A stretch of DNA of 64,000 nt from Desulfomicrobium apsheronum (lineage in GTDB: Bacteria > Desulfobacterota > Desulfovibrionia > Desulfovibrionales > Desulfomicrobiaceae). Of this stretch, positions 25,208-35,548 are shown piece by piece (within the stretch, counting starts at the first letter, position 1; every line of letters starts with the position of its first letter). Where the stretch lies: positions 1-64,000 of the forward strand of contig NZ_FORX01000004.1 in NCBI RefSeq assembly GCF_900114115.1, written 5' to 3'. Position numbers and translations under genes: made by a program. The notes under the pieces were generated by a model. It had not been told where the DNA came from, searched no databases, and worked only from the letters and a program-made list of their open reading frames with translations.

Positions 25208-26596
25208 TCACTTCTTCTGGACCTTCCTGAAAATCGTGCTGCGATCGACCTGGAAAAGATCGGCAACTTTCTGCACCGAACCGTGAACTTCAAGGGCCTG
25301 CTGCAGAAAATCCCGCTCGATATCGGCCATGATGTTCTTCAGCGAGCGCCCGCCGGTCAGGATGTCGTCGGTGTAGCACCGCTCGCGCGCCAGGCCCTCG
25401 GAGACGGAGGCGGGAAGGTCGCGCGGGGACACGAGGGTTCCCTTGTGGGTTATGACCAGTCCATGGATCATGTTCTGCAATTCCCGCACGTTTCCAGGCC
25501 ACTGATAGCGTGACAGGATGCCCATGGCGACCTCCATGACGGCCATGCTCTTGCTGTACTTGGTGGCATAATAGCGCAGGAAATGCTCGACCAGGGGGCG
25601 CACGTCGTCGGGCCGCTCGCGCAGCGCCGGGATGGTTACCGTGGCCACATTCAGGCGATAGAAAAGATCGCGGCGAAAGGTCCCCGTCTCCACGCATTCG
25701 GCCAGATTCTTGTTGGTGGCGGCGATGATCCGGACGTCCACCTTGCTCGGACGACTCCCGCCGACGCGCATGATCTCCCCGTCCTGCAAGACACGCAACA
25801 GCCGGGTCTGCATGGACAGCGGCAGCTCGCCTATCTCATCCAGAAAAACCGTACCGCCGTCGGCCAGTTCGAAATAACCGGCCTTGCCCTTACTCGACGC
25901 GCCGGTGAAGGCGCCCGGCATGTAGCCGAACATCTCGGACTCGGTCAGGGTTTCGGAGATACCGCCACAGTCCACCTTGAGAAAGATCTTGTCCTTGCGC
26001 GAACTGTGTGCGTGCGTGAGACGCGCGAAGACATCCTTGCCCACGCCGGTCTCGCCGAGCAGGAGCACGGAGGCGTCGGTGGGGGCCACGGTCTGGAGCA
26101 TGCTCACCACGCCCTGCATCACCTCGCTTTCAAAAATCGGGGTCAGCGTCTTGCTGCGCTCCTGGGCGATATAGGCCATCTGCTCATGAAACTGCTCGAT
26201 CAGGTGTCGCTGTTCCTCCATCTGATCGTTGAGGCGCGTGATCATGGTGATGTCGCGCACGAAGGTGACCACCAGGCGCAGGGCCCCGGAATCATCGAAT
26301 ACGGGAAATCCCGACAGGACCAGCTTCTTCCCGTTCTGCAACTGCTGCACGTGGGTGGCGGGCTTGCCGGTGCGTACTATTTCAGGGTTCAGGATCTTGT
26401 CGAAGACTCCGTTCTCAACAAGTGCGCGCACCTGTTTGCCCTGCACCTGCTCCTGCTTGAGCCCGGTAAGCTGCTCGTACATGCGGTTGACACGCAGGGT
26501 CACGCCCGAAACGTCCGAGATGAACACTCCGTCGGGAAGAGCATCAAGTATGTATTCAAAGTTCTTTGAAAGAAAATCCATGGAACGGTTTGGCAT
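25208..26596 (-). CDS. Sigma54-dependent transcriptional activator with PAS domain
   Basis: A 462-residue bacterial enhancer-binding protein. A PAS domain (about 10-120: LPDGVFISDVSGVTLRVNRMYEQLTG) is followed by a short coiled coil. The AAA+ domain has Walker A LLLGETGVGKD, the sigma54-contact loop GAFTGAS, Walker B GGTVFLDEIGELP and VRIIAATN. A Fis-type helix-turn-helix (VQKVADLFQVDRSTIFRKVQ) ends the protein. It lies behind islAB on the same strand, but a terminator separates them. The two sigma54-type promoters and three repeated palindromes between islA and dctP make it the likely switch for isethionate use; the signal sensed by PAS is unknown. Confidence 0.92.
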   Translation of the reverse strand: MPNRSMDFLSKNFEYILDALPDGVFISDVSGVTLRVNRMYEQLTGLKQEQVQGKQVRALVENGVFDKILNPEIVRTGKPATHVQQLQNGKKLVLSGFPVFDDSGALRLVVTFVRDITMITRLNDQMEEQRHLIEQFHEQMAYIAQERSKTLTPIFESEVMQGVVSMLQTVAPTDASVLLLGETGVGKDVFARLTHAHSSRKDKIFLKVDCGGISETLTESEMFGYMPGAFTGASSKGKAGYFELADGGTVFLDEIGELPLSMQTRLLRVLQDGEIMRVGGSRPSKVDVRIIAATNKNLAECVETGTFRRDLFYRLNVATVTIPALRERPDDVRPLVEHFLRYYATKYSKSMAVMEVAMGILSRYQWPGNVRELQNMIHGLVITHKGTLVSPRDLPASVSEGLARERCYTDDILTGGRSLKNIMADIERDFLQQALEVHGSVQKVADLFQVDRSTIFRKVQKK

Positions 26597-26620
26597 GCAA
26601 AAAATCTCTCACGGCTTAAA

Positions 26621-26652
26621 AAAAAAGGCAACCCTGACGAGCTGCCTTTTAA
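26621..26652 (-). terminator. Terminator of the islAB operon
   Basis: The stem AAAAGGCA (26623-26630) / TGCCTTTT (26643-26650) has on the minus strand a long T run (TTTTTTTTT). It lies about 110 bases past islB and before the activator gene. The surrounding bases 26650-26760 are very AT-rich and hold no gene. Confidence 0.8.
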
Positions 26653-26759
26653 TACAATGCTATGTAAAATATGAATATGACATCAATCTACCGTCACAAA
26701 TATCAATTAATGACAAAATAAGTGATGTATAAATTCAAATTATAAATATTGCATCAATA

Positions 26760-27704
26760 CTATTTCGCCACTTCGACCCTGTCTCCAAGAACGCTTCGTG
26801 CGGCATCAATCAGTCTTGGCATGACGGATTTATCCAGCGTGACTTCATCCATGGGCGGAACACGATCGAGAAAATGATATTTCTGTGTCCCGAGACGATG
26901 ATAGGGAAGCATTTCGTAGCGCACATTCGGGAATGGTTCCAGAAACTTCGCAATGGCGATGATTGCCTCCTCCGAATCATTGAATCCGGGAATCACCGGA
27001 GTGCGGGCCAGAATCGTCTTGTCCGGATCAAGCAGGGCGAGCTTCCTGAAATTGTCGAGAATCCGCTCATTGGAACATCCGGTCTGTGCCTCATGAATCC
27101 CGCTATCCATATGCTTGATATCGTACAAGACGTAATTCAGATATTCGGACGCGGCCTCCAGCGTCTTCCATGGAACCATCCCGCACGTCTCCACCGCCGT
27201 CTTGATTCTGCGACGACGCGCATCGCGCAGCAAAGCCAGGGCAAACTCGCCCTGCATGAGCGGCTCCCCTCCGGACAGGGTCAATCCACCGCTGGATCTG
27301 GTGTAGAACGCCGCATCCTGCTCAACGACCTTCAGCACATCATCGACGCTTCGCTCCTGTCCGTAGACGATAAGCCCCTGGGATGGACACGCCTCGGCGC
27401 AATTTTTCGGGCACCCGTCACAAAGCGCGCGGTCTATGCGCAGCGTGTCGTCCGCCTCACGTATGATCGCGCCGCGCAGACAGGCCTGCAGGCAGCGCGT
27501 GCATTTTGAGAAGGTGAGGCAGCGGCCGGCATTGAAGGCCAACTCGGGTTCGCTTTTCTGCGACTCGGGATTGCTGCACCAGTTGCAGGACAAGGGGCAA
27601 CCCTTCAGAAACACGATGGTTCGGATTCCGGGGCCGTCGTGCACGGAATATTTCTGGATGTTGAACACCAGACCTTTCTTCTTTTTGTCTTCTAGCGCGC
27701 TCAT
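26760..27704 (-). CDS. islB: Isethionate sulfite-lyase activating enzyme (glycyl-radical activase)
   Basis: A 314-residue radical-SAM protein that puts the glycyl radical on the lyase. The SAM-cluster motif FLKGCPLSCNWCSNPE has CxxxCxxC. A ferredoxin-like insertion with two [4Fe-4S] sites follows (CLTFSKCTRCLQAC and CDGCPKNCAEAC), as in other glycyl-radical activases. Later motifs are LSGGEPLMQGEF and TAVETCG. A GGAG site fixes the start at MSALEDKKKK; any longer frame runs back into the islA end. It is co-transcribed with islA, 101 bases downstream. It is cytoplasmic and oxygen-sensitive. Confidence 0.93.
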   Translation of the reverse strand: MSALEDKKKKGLVFNIQKYSVHDGPGIRTIVFLKGCPLSCNWCSNPESQKSEPELAFNAGRCLTFSKCTRCLQACLRGAIIREADDTLRIDRALCDGCPKNCAEACPSQGLIVYGQERSVDDVLKVVEQDAAFYTRSSGGLTLSGGEPLMQGEFALALLRDARRRRIKTAVETCGMVPWKTLEAASEYLNYVLYDIKHMDSGIHEAQTGCSNERILDNFRKLALLDPDKTILARTPVIPGFNDSEEAIIAIAKFLEPFPNVRYEMLPYHRLGTQKYHFLDRVPPMDEVTLDKSVMPRLIDAARSVLGDRVEVAK

Positions 27705-27780
27705 GAGACTCCTCGATGGTTTACGCGATGGGAAGGACCGACGGGCGGTCCCGGCGCCGATTCCAGGAACGGAAAAGGTC

Positions 27781-27807
27781 AGGGGGCCGAAGCCCCCTGT
27801 TTTTTTT
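27781..27807 (+). terminator. Strong hairpin between islA and islB
   Basis: AGGGGGC (27781-27787) / GCCCCCT (27792-27798) with a CGAA loop. A T run follows on the plus strand only, so on the minus strand, where islA and islB lie, it is a hairpin without T tail. It may protect or adjust the islA transcript relative to islB, or end antisense transcription. Confidence 0.55.
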
Positions 27808-30298
27808 AGATATCTCCATGCTCCGTACGAGCGATGAGGTCGTTCTGGAGATCGGGGGAGAGATCCACGAAGTAGGCGCTGTAGCCTGCGATGCGCACGA
27901 TCAGGTTGCGGTACTTCTGCGGGTCCTTCTTGGCCGCGATGAGGGTGTCGCGGTTGATGACGTTGAACTGCACGTGCCATATCTTCAGGTCGCAGAAGGT
28001 GCGGATGAAGGACACGAGCTTTTCCGTGCCCTGCTCGCCCTCGATGCACTTGGGAGTGAACTTGATGTTGAGCATGCGGGCCGCGCGGTCGCGCATGCCG
28101 TAGTTCTTGGTGTTGTAGTTCGAGAGCAGGATGGCGGTAGGCCCGTTCACATCCGCGCCGTGGGAGGCGGAGGAGCCGTCGGACAGCGGAGTGTACTGCT
28201 TGCGTCCGTTGGGGGTCGCGCTGACGACCTTGCCGAAGGGCACATGGGAGGTGAAGGGCACGTAGCGCACGTCGTTGTGCATGCCCAGTTCCTTGCTGTA
28301 CTTGCCGCCGTATTCGACGGAAATCCTGTCGATTTCACGGCCGATGCTGTCGGCATAGGGGTCGTTGTTGCCGTAGCAGGGAGCGCTGCGCAGCAGGGCC
28401 TCGATGTCTTCGTGCCCTTCGAAGTTGGCGTCGATGGCGTCGATGATCTGCTGCATGGTCAGCTTCTTGTCCTCGAAGACCAGCTTCTTGATGGCCGCAA
28501 GGGAGTCAACGACAGTGCCGAGTCCCATGTATTCGAAGTAACCGAGGTTGATGCCCTCGGGGATCTGCTCCTGATGCAGGTCGATGCAATGCTTCATGCA
28601 CAGGTCGTGCATGGCCGAACCCATGGGCTGGGCGAAGCAGGTCGCGCGGATCTTGTTGATCTTGTACTGCTGCACGAAGGCGGCGCGCAGGAAAAGCAGG
28701 TGCTGCTGCACGTATGCGTTCCAGAACTCCTCCCAGGTGGCGAACGTGGTCGGATCGCCGGTCTTCAGGCCGAGCTCGGCATCGCCGTATTTCTTCATGC
28801 GGCCGTTGCGCAGCACCATTTCCACGGCGGCGGCGAAGTTGATGTACGCGCCGCCCGAGGTGTAGGTGTCGCGGTTGGGCATGCGCGCCTCGGTGCAGCC
28901 GGACACCGCGTAGTCATAGGCCTCGGCGAAGGTCGCGCCCTTGGAGACGTACAGCGGCACGATCTCCTCGTCGTTGATCAGCTTGGGGAAGCCCGAGCCG
29001 TCCTTGATGGTCTCGGCCACGTCCCACAGGTAGCTCTCGGGGGAGCGGCTGTGGATGCGGGCGGCGAGGTCAGGGTAATGCAGCGGGAACTCGCGCTTGG
29101 ACTTCAGGATCAGGTGCGTCAGGTCGTTGGTGGCGTCGCGTCCGTCCGGGGTCTGTCCGCCAACGGTCACGGCTTCCCAGTGCGCGTAGCCTTCATTGAA
29201 AGCGCCGCCCGTGGGAGAGATGTACATGTCGATGAATTCGGCCATGCCGACCCACATGCACTCCAGAAGCTCCATGGCCTGCTCTTCGGTCAGCTTGCCC
29301 GCCTCGACGTCCTGGGCGTAGTAAGGGAAAAAATACTGGTCCATGCGGCCGTTGGAAATGGTCGTGCCGGTCTTCTGCTCGATGCGGGAGAACATCTGCG
29401 TGAACCACTGGCTCTGACAGGCTTCCCAGAAATCACGGGCGGGCTCGCCGGGAACGTGCTCGGCGTTTTCGGCCATGCGGATCAACTCCGCCTTGCGGGC
29501 CGGGTCGGTTTCCTTCTCCGCCACTTCACGGGCAAGCACGGCATGGCGCTTGGCCCAATGCACGATGGCATCGCTGACGATGACGATGGCCTCAAGAAAA
29601 GGTCTCTTCTCGCAATTGTCCTTGGGGCTCAACGGATCAAGGATGGCCAGCTTCGCTTCGGCTTCGCGCTTGATGTCGTTGAAGCCGCGCTTCAGAATCT
29701 TCTCGAAGTCATGCACCCACTGGATGGAGGAACGGAACGAGGCGGTCTCGTTGACGATGAAACGGGACATGAGTCCTTCCGGATCGTCGTAGGTCAGCTT
29801 GTGAACTTCCTCGGGCAGTGCGGCGTTGAGCTTCTCGTGAAAGGTCTTGCCCTTCCAGAAGGGAGCGATCTGCTCGACGACAATCTTTGCGTCCTCGGGA
29901 GTGATGGTCGCGGGAGACTGCGTACGGGTGGGCAGGTCGCGCACCGCGATATCCAGAAAGTCGCCATCGAGTTCAGGATAGAGAATGCCGTAGCGGCCGT
30001 CGAAACCGGCGCGACCCAGCAAAAGCTGATCTTCCTGAACGTAAACAGTCATGTTTTCGGCGATGTGCTTCAGAGCCTTTGCCCAACGCAGAACAAGAGG
30101 CTGTCCTTCAGTCTCTTGCATCGACTGTGTAAAATACAAGGCACGCTCGACATCGATGCGCGGTTTCTGTCCGTCAAATTTTTCCAGGAGCTTGAAGACA
30201 CGACTGTGGGTCTTTCTGAATTTATCTTCCTTGCCTTCAATCTGATTATAAAGGCGTTCTTCCTGAGGCGACATGCATCCACAAGTAAAGCGAGTCAT
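27806..30298 (-). CDS. islA: Isethionate sulfite-lyase (glycyl-radical enzyme)
   Basis: An 830-residue glycyl-radical enzyme that cleaves isethionate to acetaldehyde and sulfite. Residues known from the characterised Desulfovibrio and Bilophila lyases occur at the same numbers: R189 and Q193 (FRSSIQW), thiyl C468 and base E470 (SGCTEARMP), R678 and F682 (VRYVPF), and glycyl-radical G805 ([10 protein letters not shown]). The choline lyase and glycerol or propanediol dehydratase patterns do not fit these positions. The sulfite produced would feed dissimilatory sulfite reduction, so isethionate serves as a terminal electron acceptor source. It is transcribed leftward with islB from a sigma54-type promoter 143 bases upstream. 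The enzyme is cytoplasmic. Confidence 0.96.
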   Translation of the reverse strand: MTRFTCGCMSPQEERLYNQIEGKEDKFRKTHSRVFKLLEKFDGQKPRIDVERALYFTQSMQETEGQPLVLRWAKALKHIAENMTVYVQEDQLLLGRAGFDGRYGILYPELDGDFLDIAVRDLPTRTQSPATITPEDAKIVVEQIAPFWKGKTFHEKLNAALPEEVHKLTYDDPEGLMSRFIVNETASFRSSIQWVHDFEKILKRGFNDIKREAEAKLAILDPLSPKDNCEKRPFLEAIVIVSDAIVHWAKRHAVLAREVAEKETDPARKAELIRMAENAEHVPGEPARDFWEACQSQWFTQMFSRIEQKTGTTISNGRMDQYFFPYYAQDVEAGKLTEEQAMELLECMWVGMAEFIDMYISPTGGAFNEGYAHWEAVTVGGQTPDGRDATNDLTHLILKSKREFPLHYPDLAARIHSRSPESYLWDVAETIKDGSGFPKLINDEEIVPLYVSKGATFAEAYDYAVSGCTEARMPNRDTYTSGGAYINFAAAVEMVLRNGRMKKYGDAELGLKTGDPTTFATWEEFWNAYVQQHLLFLRAAFVQQYKINKIRATCFAQPMGSAMHDLCMKHCIDLHQEQIPEGINLGYFEYMGLGTVVDSLAAIKKLVFEDKKLTMQQIIDAIDANFEGHEDIEALLRSAPCYGNNDPYADSIGREIDRISVEYGGKYSKELGMHNDVRYVPFTSHVPFGKVVSATPNGRKQYTPLSDGSSASHGADVNGPTAILLSNYNTKNYGMRDRAARMLNIKFTPKCIEGEQGTEKLVSFIRTFCDLKIWHVQFNVINRDTLIAAKKDPQKYRNLIVRIAGYSAYFVDLSPDLQNDLIARTEHGDI

Positions 30299-30440
30299 GT
30301 TCTTACTCCTGATCTAAGTTTATTGATTGAATCTTATGAGAACTTAAATCCCGAAAATTAGTCATTGGACTATTTTTAGCATCGTATTCAATTCTTCTCT
30401 TCACAGACATGCTTCGGGATTATTGAACTGCCTGCTTCTG

Positions 30441-30456
30441 AGCATTCTTTGTGCCA
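30441..30456 (-). promoter_or_regulatory. Sigma54-type promoter for islAB
   Basis: On the minus strand the site reads TGGCACAAAGAATGCT: GG and GC ten bases apart, with a perfect TGGCAC -24 box. It lies 143 bases upstream of the islA start. Confidence 0.8.
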
Positions 30457-30540
30457 AATCTTATAACCACATGAAAAGATACGGTTTCCGGAGTTATGGT
30501 GTCTTTTCGGTCTTTTGAGAAAAAAATAACGAATCGCGCC

Positions 30541-30755
30541 CGTCGCATATTTGCAACAAAGCGTAAAAAAACTTCTTTTCAGGCAAAAAAAGAGTTGCAA
30601 ATTTGCGACGAGATGCTCAAAATTTACTACCAAAACCGTCGCAAAACCCGAAAGCCAACTTAAAGAGCTTACGTATGACACCGTTTTGTGATTTTTTTCC
30701 CAAAAGCAGCGCTTCTGACAAGAACATTTCCCAGTAGTTGCAAGTTTGCAACGAC
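30541..30755. promoter_or_regulatory. Three repeated palindromes, candidate upstream activator sites
   Basis: Copies lie at 30541-30557 (CGTCGCATATTTGCAAC), 30594-30610 (GTTGCAAATTTGCGACG) and 30737-30755 (GTTGCAAGTTTGCAACGAC). Each is near-palindromic with consensus GTYGCAANTTTGCRAC; a fourth partial GTCGCAAAA is near 30639. They lie between the two opposed sigma54-type promoters, 85-315 bases from each, the usual range for enhancer sites. The activator at 25208-26596 is the obvious candidate binder. I see no gene in 30299-30957. Confidence 0.75.
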
Positions 30756-30854
30756 ACCTCCCACACTCTGCCGCATTTATGCACTGCACAATTCCAACCA
30801 TCTGGATTTAAAACACTTTTCAACGTAGCATATTTGCTGATCGGCTTTTTTCTC

Positions 30855-30870
30855 TGGCATGTATTCTGCT
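30855..30870 (+). promoter_or_regulatory. Sigma54-type promoter for dctP operon
   Basis: The site reads TGGCATGTATTCTGCT: GG (30856-30857) and GC (30868-30869) ten bases apart, as sigma54 needs. It lies 88 bases upstream of dctP. Confidence 0.7.
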
Positions 30871-30942
30871 CAGGGACCATCAACACCCGTGATCAGAGGG
30901 CGACAGCCAAACAATTGCAGAGCAATACTGGTCAAAACTTAA

Positions 30943-31968
<1,026 letters not shown>

Positions 31969-31979
31969 CATTCCCTTTT

Positions 31980-32005
31980 CACCCCCGGAAGCAAGTCCGG
32001 GGGTG
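31980..32005 (+). other. Intercistronic hairpin between dctP and dctQM
   Basis: CACCCCCGGA (31980-31989) / TCCGGGGGTG (31996-32005), a 10-bp perfect stem with no T run behind it. Such a hairpin can stabilise the upstream mRNA, giving more binding protein than permease. Confidence 0.6.
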
Positions 32006-32121
32006 AAAAGACAAACCTGTCTCCCCTGAACATCGTGAAGTGCATCAAACTTTGCGGCATGCTCGACTTGCAGGGGATTTGACCGGATGGTCCACATAAA
32101 ATGAGGCAAAAGGGAGACCAC

Positions 32122-34020
32122 ATGGATCAGGAAATCACCTGCGGCGCAATGCCCATCACACAAATCAACGCGCCAGACACTCAGTCGAAGTGCTGGGCCT
32201 GGATCGATGAAAATTTCGAAAAAATATTCCTTGTTTCGGGATTATTGCTGATAATCCTCTTCATCACCTTCCAGACCACTTACAGATACCTAATAACCCA
32301 CTTCTCAGACACTGCGGGCGCGGCGGTCTGGAGTGAAGAGCTTTCCCGGTACATTTTCATCTGGATAACGTACCTGGCACTCTCCGTGGCCATCAAAAAA
32401 CGCAGTTCGATCCGCATCGACATAATTTTCGACAAGCTCCCTCTGCGCTGGCAAAATGCAAGCTGGGTCATGGTCGACACGTTCTTCCTGATACTCACGC
32501 TCACCATCTGCTGGACGGGATGGTCGCAAATCGAAAGATTGCTCGAATTTCCCCAGCATACGACGGCCCTGGGCATTCCCTACATAATCCCGTACATGGT
32601 TCTGCCGGTAGGTTTCGGGCTCATGAGCCTGCGCCTGCTTCAGGGCCTGGGCCGCCAGGTTCGCATCTGCGGCCTGAAGGACACCCTGTTTGCGCTCGCA
32701 TGCGTGGCCCTGGTCGTCTCTCCGGTCTTCGTCGCGGAGTACATCGAACCGCTGCCGGCCCTGTTCGGATATTTCGTGGTCCTGTGCCTTCTTGGCGTCC
32801 CCATCGCGATCTCCCTCGGACTGTCCACCCTGGCCACGGTCATCTGCGCCGACACCCTGCCCATTCAGTACCTGGCGCAGACGGCCTTCACATCCATCGA
32901 CAGTTTCCCCATCATGGCCATCCCGTTCTTCATCGCGGCGGGCGTGTTCATGGGCGCGGGCGGCCTTTCGCAACGTCTCCTCTCCCTGGCCGACGAGATG
33001 CTCGGAGGACTGTATGGCGGCATGGCTCTGGTCACCGTCGCGACCTGCATGTTCTTCGGAGCCATCAGCGGCTCCGGCCCGGCCACCGTCGCTGCCATCG
33101 GAGCGCTGACCGTTCCGGCCATGGTGGAACGCGGATACGACAAATATTTCGCGGGCGCACTGGTTGCGGCTGCGGGCGCCATCGGCGTCATGATCCCGCC
33201 CAGCAATCCCTTCGTGGTTTACGGCATCTCGGCCCAGGTCTCCATCGGCGACCTCTTCCTGGGCGGCATCGTGCCTGGTGTTCTGACCGGGCTTGTGCTC
33301 ATGGGTTATGCCTATTTCTTCTCCAAGGCCCGCAACTGGCACGGTGAAGTGCGCGAAAGAAGCGTAAAGACGCTGGGCAAGGCATTCTGGAACGCCAAGT
33401 GGGCGCTCATGGTGCCCGTCATCGTGCTCGGAGGCATCTACGGAGGCCTCATGACGCCCACGGAGGCGGCGGCTGTCGCGGCTTTTTACGGCCTGATCGT
33501 CGGCGTTTTCGTATACCGCGAGATCGGCTTCAAGAAACTGTTCAATTGCTGCGTCGAAGCCACCGAGACATCCGCCACGATCATCGTGCTCATGGCCATG
33601 GCCACCCTCTTCGGCAACATCATGACCATCGAGGACGTGCCGGGCACCATCGCCCGCGCCATCCTGAGCGTCACCGAGAGCAAGCTGGTCATCCTGTTGC
33701 TCATCAACGTCCTGCTGCTCATCGTCGGCATCTTCATGGAAGCCCTGGCCGCCATTGTCATCCTGACCCCCATCCTACTGCCCGTCGTGACCGGCGTGGG
33801 TGTCTCCCCGCTGCATTTCGGCATCATCATGGTCGTCAACCTGGCCATCGGCTTCATCACCCCGCCCGTCGGAGTGAACCTCTTCGTCGCCAGCGGCATC
33901 TCGAAGGCGAAACTCTCGGAGCTGTCCAAGTCCGTCATACCCATGATTCTGCTCATGATCGTGGTGCTCCTGATCATCACCTACATCCCAGAAGTACCGC
34001 TCTTCTTCATCTCGAAATAA
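32122..34020 (+). CDS. dctQM: TRAP transporter permease, fused DctQ-DctM
   Basis: A 632-residue membrane protein. Residues 1-190 or so are a DctQ small permease (four helices; WSEELSRYIFIWITYLALSVAIKK is its conserved core). The rest is DctM, with about 12 helices, and motifs MAIPFFIAAGVFMGAGG, FFGAISGSGPATVAAIG and MIPPSNPFVVYGI. Fusion of the two in one chain is known for some TRAP systems. It uses an ion gradient to bring in substrate held by DctP. GGGAG supports the ATG at 32122 over one at 32101. Confidence 0.92.
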   Translation: MDQEITCGAMPITQINAPDTQSKCWAWIDENFEKIFLVSGLLLIILFITFQTTYRYLITHFSDTAGAAVWSEELSRYIFIWITYLALSVAIKKRSSIRIDIIFDKLPLRWQNASWVMVDTFFLILTLTICWTGWSQIERLLEFPQHTTALGIPYIIPYMVLPVGFGLMSLRLLQGLGRQVRICGLKDTLFALACVALVVSPVFVAEYIEPLPALFGYFVVLCLLGVPIAISLGLSTLATVICADTLPIQYLAQTAFTSIDSFPIMAIPFFIAAGVFMGAGGLSQRLLSLADEMLGGLYGGMALVTVATCMFFGAISGSGPATVAAIGALTVPAMVERGYDKYFAGALVAAAGAIGVMIPPSNPFVVYGISAQVSIGDLFLGGIVPGVLTGLVLMGYAYFFSKARNWHGEVRERSVKTLGKAFWNAKWALMVPVIVLGGIYGGLMTPTEAAAVAAFYGLIVGVFVYREIGFKKLFNCCVEATETSATIIVLMAMATLFGNIMTIEDVPGTIARAILSVTESKLVILLLINVLLLIVGIFMEALAAIVILTPILLPVVTGVGVSPLHFGIIMVVNLAIGFITPPVGVNLFVASGISKAKLSELSKSVIPMILLMIVVLLIITYIPEVPLFFISK

Positions 34021-34035
34021 CGCACCCGTAACAAA

Positions 34036-34064
34036 TGCCGCCGGACATTCCGGCGGCACTTTTC
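34036..34064 (+). terminator. Hairpin terminator after dctQM
   Basis: TGCCGCCGG (34036-34044) / CCGGCGGCA (34050-34058) with a short CTTTT tail. The amidohydrolase gene follows, so termination may be partial. Confidence 0.65.
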
Positions 34065-34111
34065 AAACCCGGCTGACGCACCTGTCAAGCCCGGATAAGG
34101 AGACTTTGTCC

Positions 34112-34951
34112 ATGAAAATCATTGATTTCCGTTTCCGCCCCAACACTCCTGAGATAATCAACGGCATCAAAAACAGCGCCATGTTCAAGGCAGCCTGCAA
34201 GGCCATCGGGTTCGACGCCCGCCAGGCCCAGCCCCTGGACGAGATCGTGGCCGATCTTGACCGGCGCGGCGTCGAACGCGCGGTCATCACCGGCCGCGAC
34301 TGCGAAACCACCTACGGCTCCCCGGCCAACAACGGGAGCGTGCTGGAGTTTTGCAAGGCCTATCCCGAAAAGTTCATCGGTTTCTGGGGCATCGATCCGC
34401 ACAAGAAAATGGCCGCCGTGCACGAAATTGTCAGGGCCGTCGAAGAACACGGCATGAAGGGCATCGCCATCGACCCCTATCTGGCCCACATCCCGGCCTG
34501 CGAGGCCCGCTACTATCCGCTGTACACCAAGTGCGCGGAACTGAATCTACCCGTGTTCGTGACCATGGCCCCTCCGCCGCAGGTTCCCGGCGCCATCATG
34601 GACTACGCCGATCCCCGTCACGTCGATCAGGTCGCCCGCGACTTCCCTGAACTGACCATCATCATGAGCCATGGCGGCTATCCGTACGTCAACGAAAGCG
34701 TCTACGCCTGCCTGCGCAACGCCAACGTCTACATGGATTTCTCGGAATACGAACGCGCGCCCATGGCCGACGTTTTCGTGCAGGCCATGAGCACCATCAT
34801 CCAGGACAAGGTCGTCTTCGCCAGCGCCCACCCGTTCATCGAACTCAAAGACGCCCTTGACGCCTACGCATCCTTCCCCCTAAGCGACGAAGTTCGCCGC
34901 AAGGTCATGTACGAAAACGCAAGCCGCATCCTGGGCCTTCACCGCAACTAG
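34112..34951 (+). CDS. Amidohydrolase-family (TIM-barrel) metal-dependent hydrolase
   Basis: A 279-residue protein of the amidohydrolase-2 family. The start KIIDFRFRPNTPEI has F-R-x-R in place of the usual D-x-H-x-H metal pair. IAIDPYLAHIPACEARYYPLY, MSHGGYPYVNE (with the conserved His) and FASAHPFIE follow the family order. The weakened first metal site suggests one metal or an altered reaction such as decarboxylation or non-hydrolytic lyase action. AAGGAG lies before the ATG. It follows dctQM by 91 bases and is likely part of the sulfonate operon, but its substrate is unknown. Confidence 0.75.
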   Translation: MKIIDFRFRPNTPEIINGIKNSAMFKAACKAIGFDARQAQPLDEIVADLDRRGVERAVITGRDCETTYGSPANNGSVLEFCKAYPEKFIGFWGIDPHKKMAAVHEIVRAVEEHGMKGIAIDPYLAHIPACEARYYPLYTKCAELNLPVFVTMAPPPQVPGAIMDYADPRHVDQVARDFPELTIIMSHGGYPYVNESVYACLRNANVYMDFSEYERAPMADVFVQAMSTIIQDKVVFASAHPFIELKDALDAYASFPLSDEVRRKVMYENASRILGLHRN

Positions 34952-34961
34952 CCACTCCTTT

Positions 34962-35001
34962 AGCCCCCTGGGGATGACGCCACGGCGCTCCCCAGGGGGC
35001 T
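34962..35001 (+). terminator. Hairpin after the amidohydrolase gene
   Basis: AGCCCCCTGGGG (34962-34973) / CCCCAGGGGGCT (34990-35001), a 12-bp stem without T run. It probably marks the 3' end of the dctP operon. Confidence 0.6.
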
Positions 35002-35108
35002 CAAAGAACGAACTGTCGACACGACCACAACCCTTTTGAAACCATCCGAGCCTTTATTGAGTGGCCTTGAGCGAGGCGCTGTACTTCTCGTCGACGTTTA
35101 ACAGAGGT

Positions 35109-35230
35109 CACTGCAAAAATTCATCATCCCCTTGAAGAAGGGGAGCCAAACTTTTTTAACCATCTGAAAAAAATGGATTCCCGCCTGCGCGGGAATGACA
35201 CTCAGGTTCTTTCGCGACTTTTTACTGTGT
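35109..35230. repeat. Interspersed palindromic repeat, copy A
   Basis: Starts CACTGCAAAAATTCATCATC and ends CGCGACTTTTTACTGTG, so the ends are roughly inverted complements. The middle holds ATTCCCGCCTGCGCGGGAAT, a tight hairpin. The same arrangement recurs at 35325 and 40165. It is non-coding and MITE-like. Between copies A and B the sequence is AT-rich with no gene. Confidence 0.7.
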
Positions 35231-35324
35231 CGCCTTAACAGGCGAAATGATTTGGATCGGACCAAATTATATAGAATATAAAATGCACTGGAATAAAATG
35301 AAAAAAACTTAATAAGAATAAGAT

Positions 35325-35445
35325 CACTGCAAAAAGTCGTCATCCCCTTGAAGAAATGGAGCCATGCTTTTTTAACTATCTTAAAAGAATGTGTTCCAGC
35401 CTACGCGGGAATGATACTCAGGTTACTTTGCGACTTATTGCAGTG
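35325..35445. repeat. Interspersed palindromic repeat, copy B
   Basis: CACTGCAAAAAGTCG (35325-35339) and CGACTTATTGCAGTG (35431-35445) are inverted complements with two mismatches, so the whole copy is a terminal-inverted-repeat unit of 121 bases. Its interior matches copy A, including CTTGAAGAA and the GCGGGAATGA block. The bases between 35446 and the next gene are AT-rich. Confidence 0.75.
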
Positions 35446-35548
35446 TCGTCAATAATAAAATATTTCAAATTTATTATAAATCAATAAATATCATAAATAA
35501 TATATATTATTTAAACATATAAACTTTATTAATCTTTAAGGAAGTTCG

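Noticed and set aside
27716-30361. 881-codon plus-strand frame opposite islA
   Set aside because: GC-rich shadow frame. islA on the minus strand has every catalytic residue and a promoter.
30541-30610. CRISPR-like array in the islA/dctP gap
   Set aside because: The repeated 17-mers alternate in orientation and spacing and number only three; they fit palindromic operators, not a CRISPR array.
35109-35445. CRISPR or tandem gene duplication
   Set aside because: The two 120-base copies are palindromic, non-coding and imperfect, and a third copy lies elsewhere at 40165.
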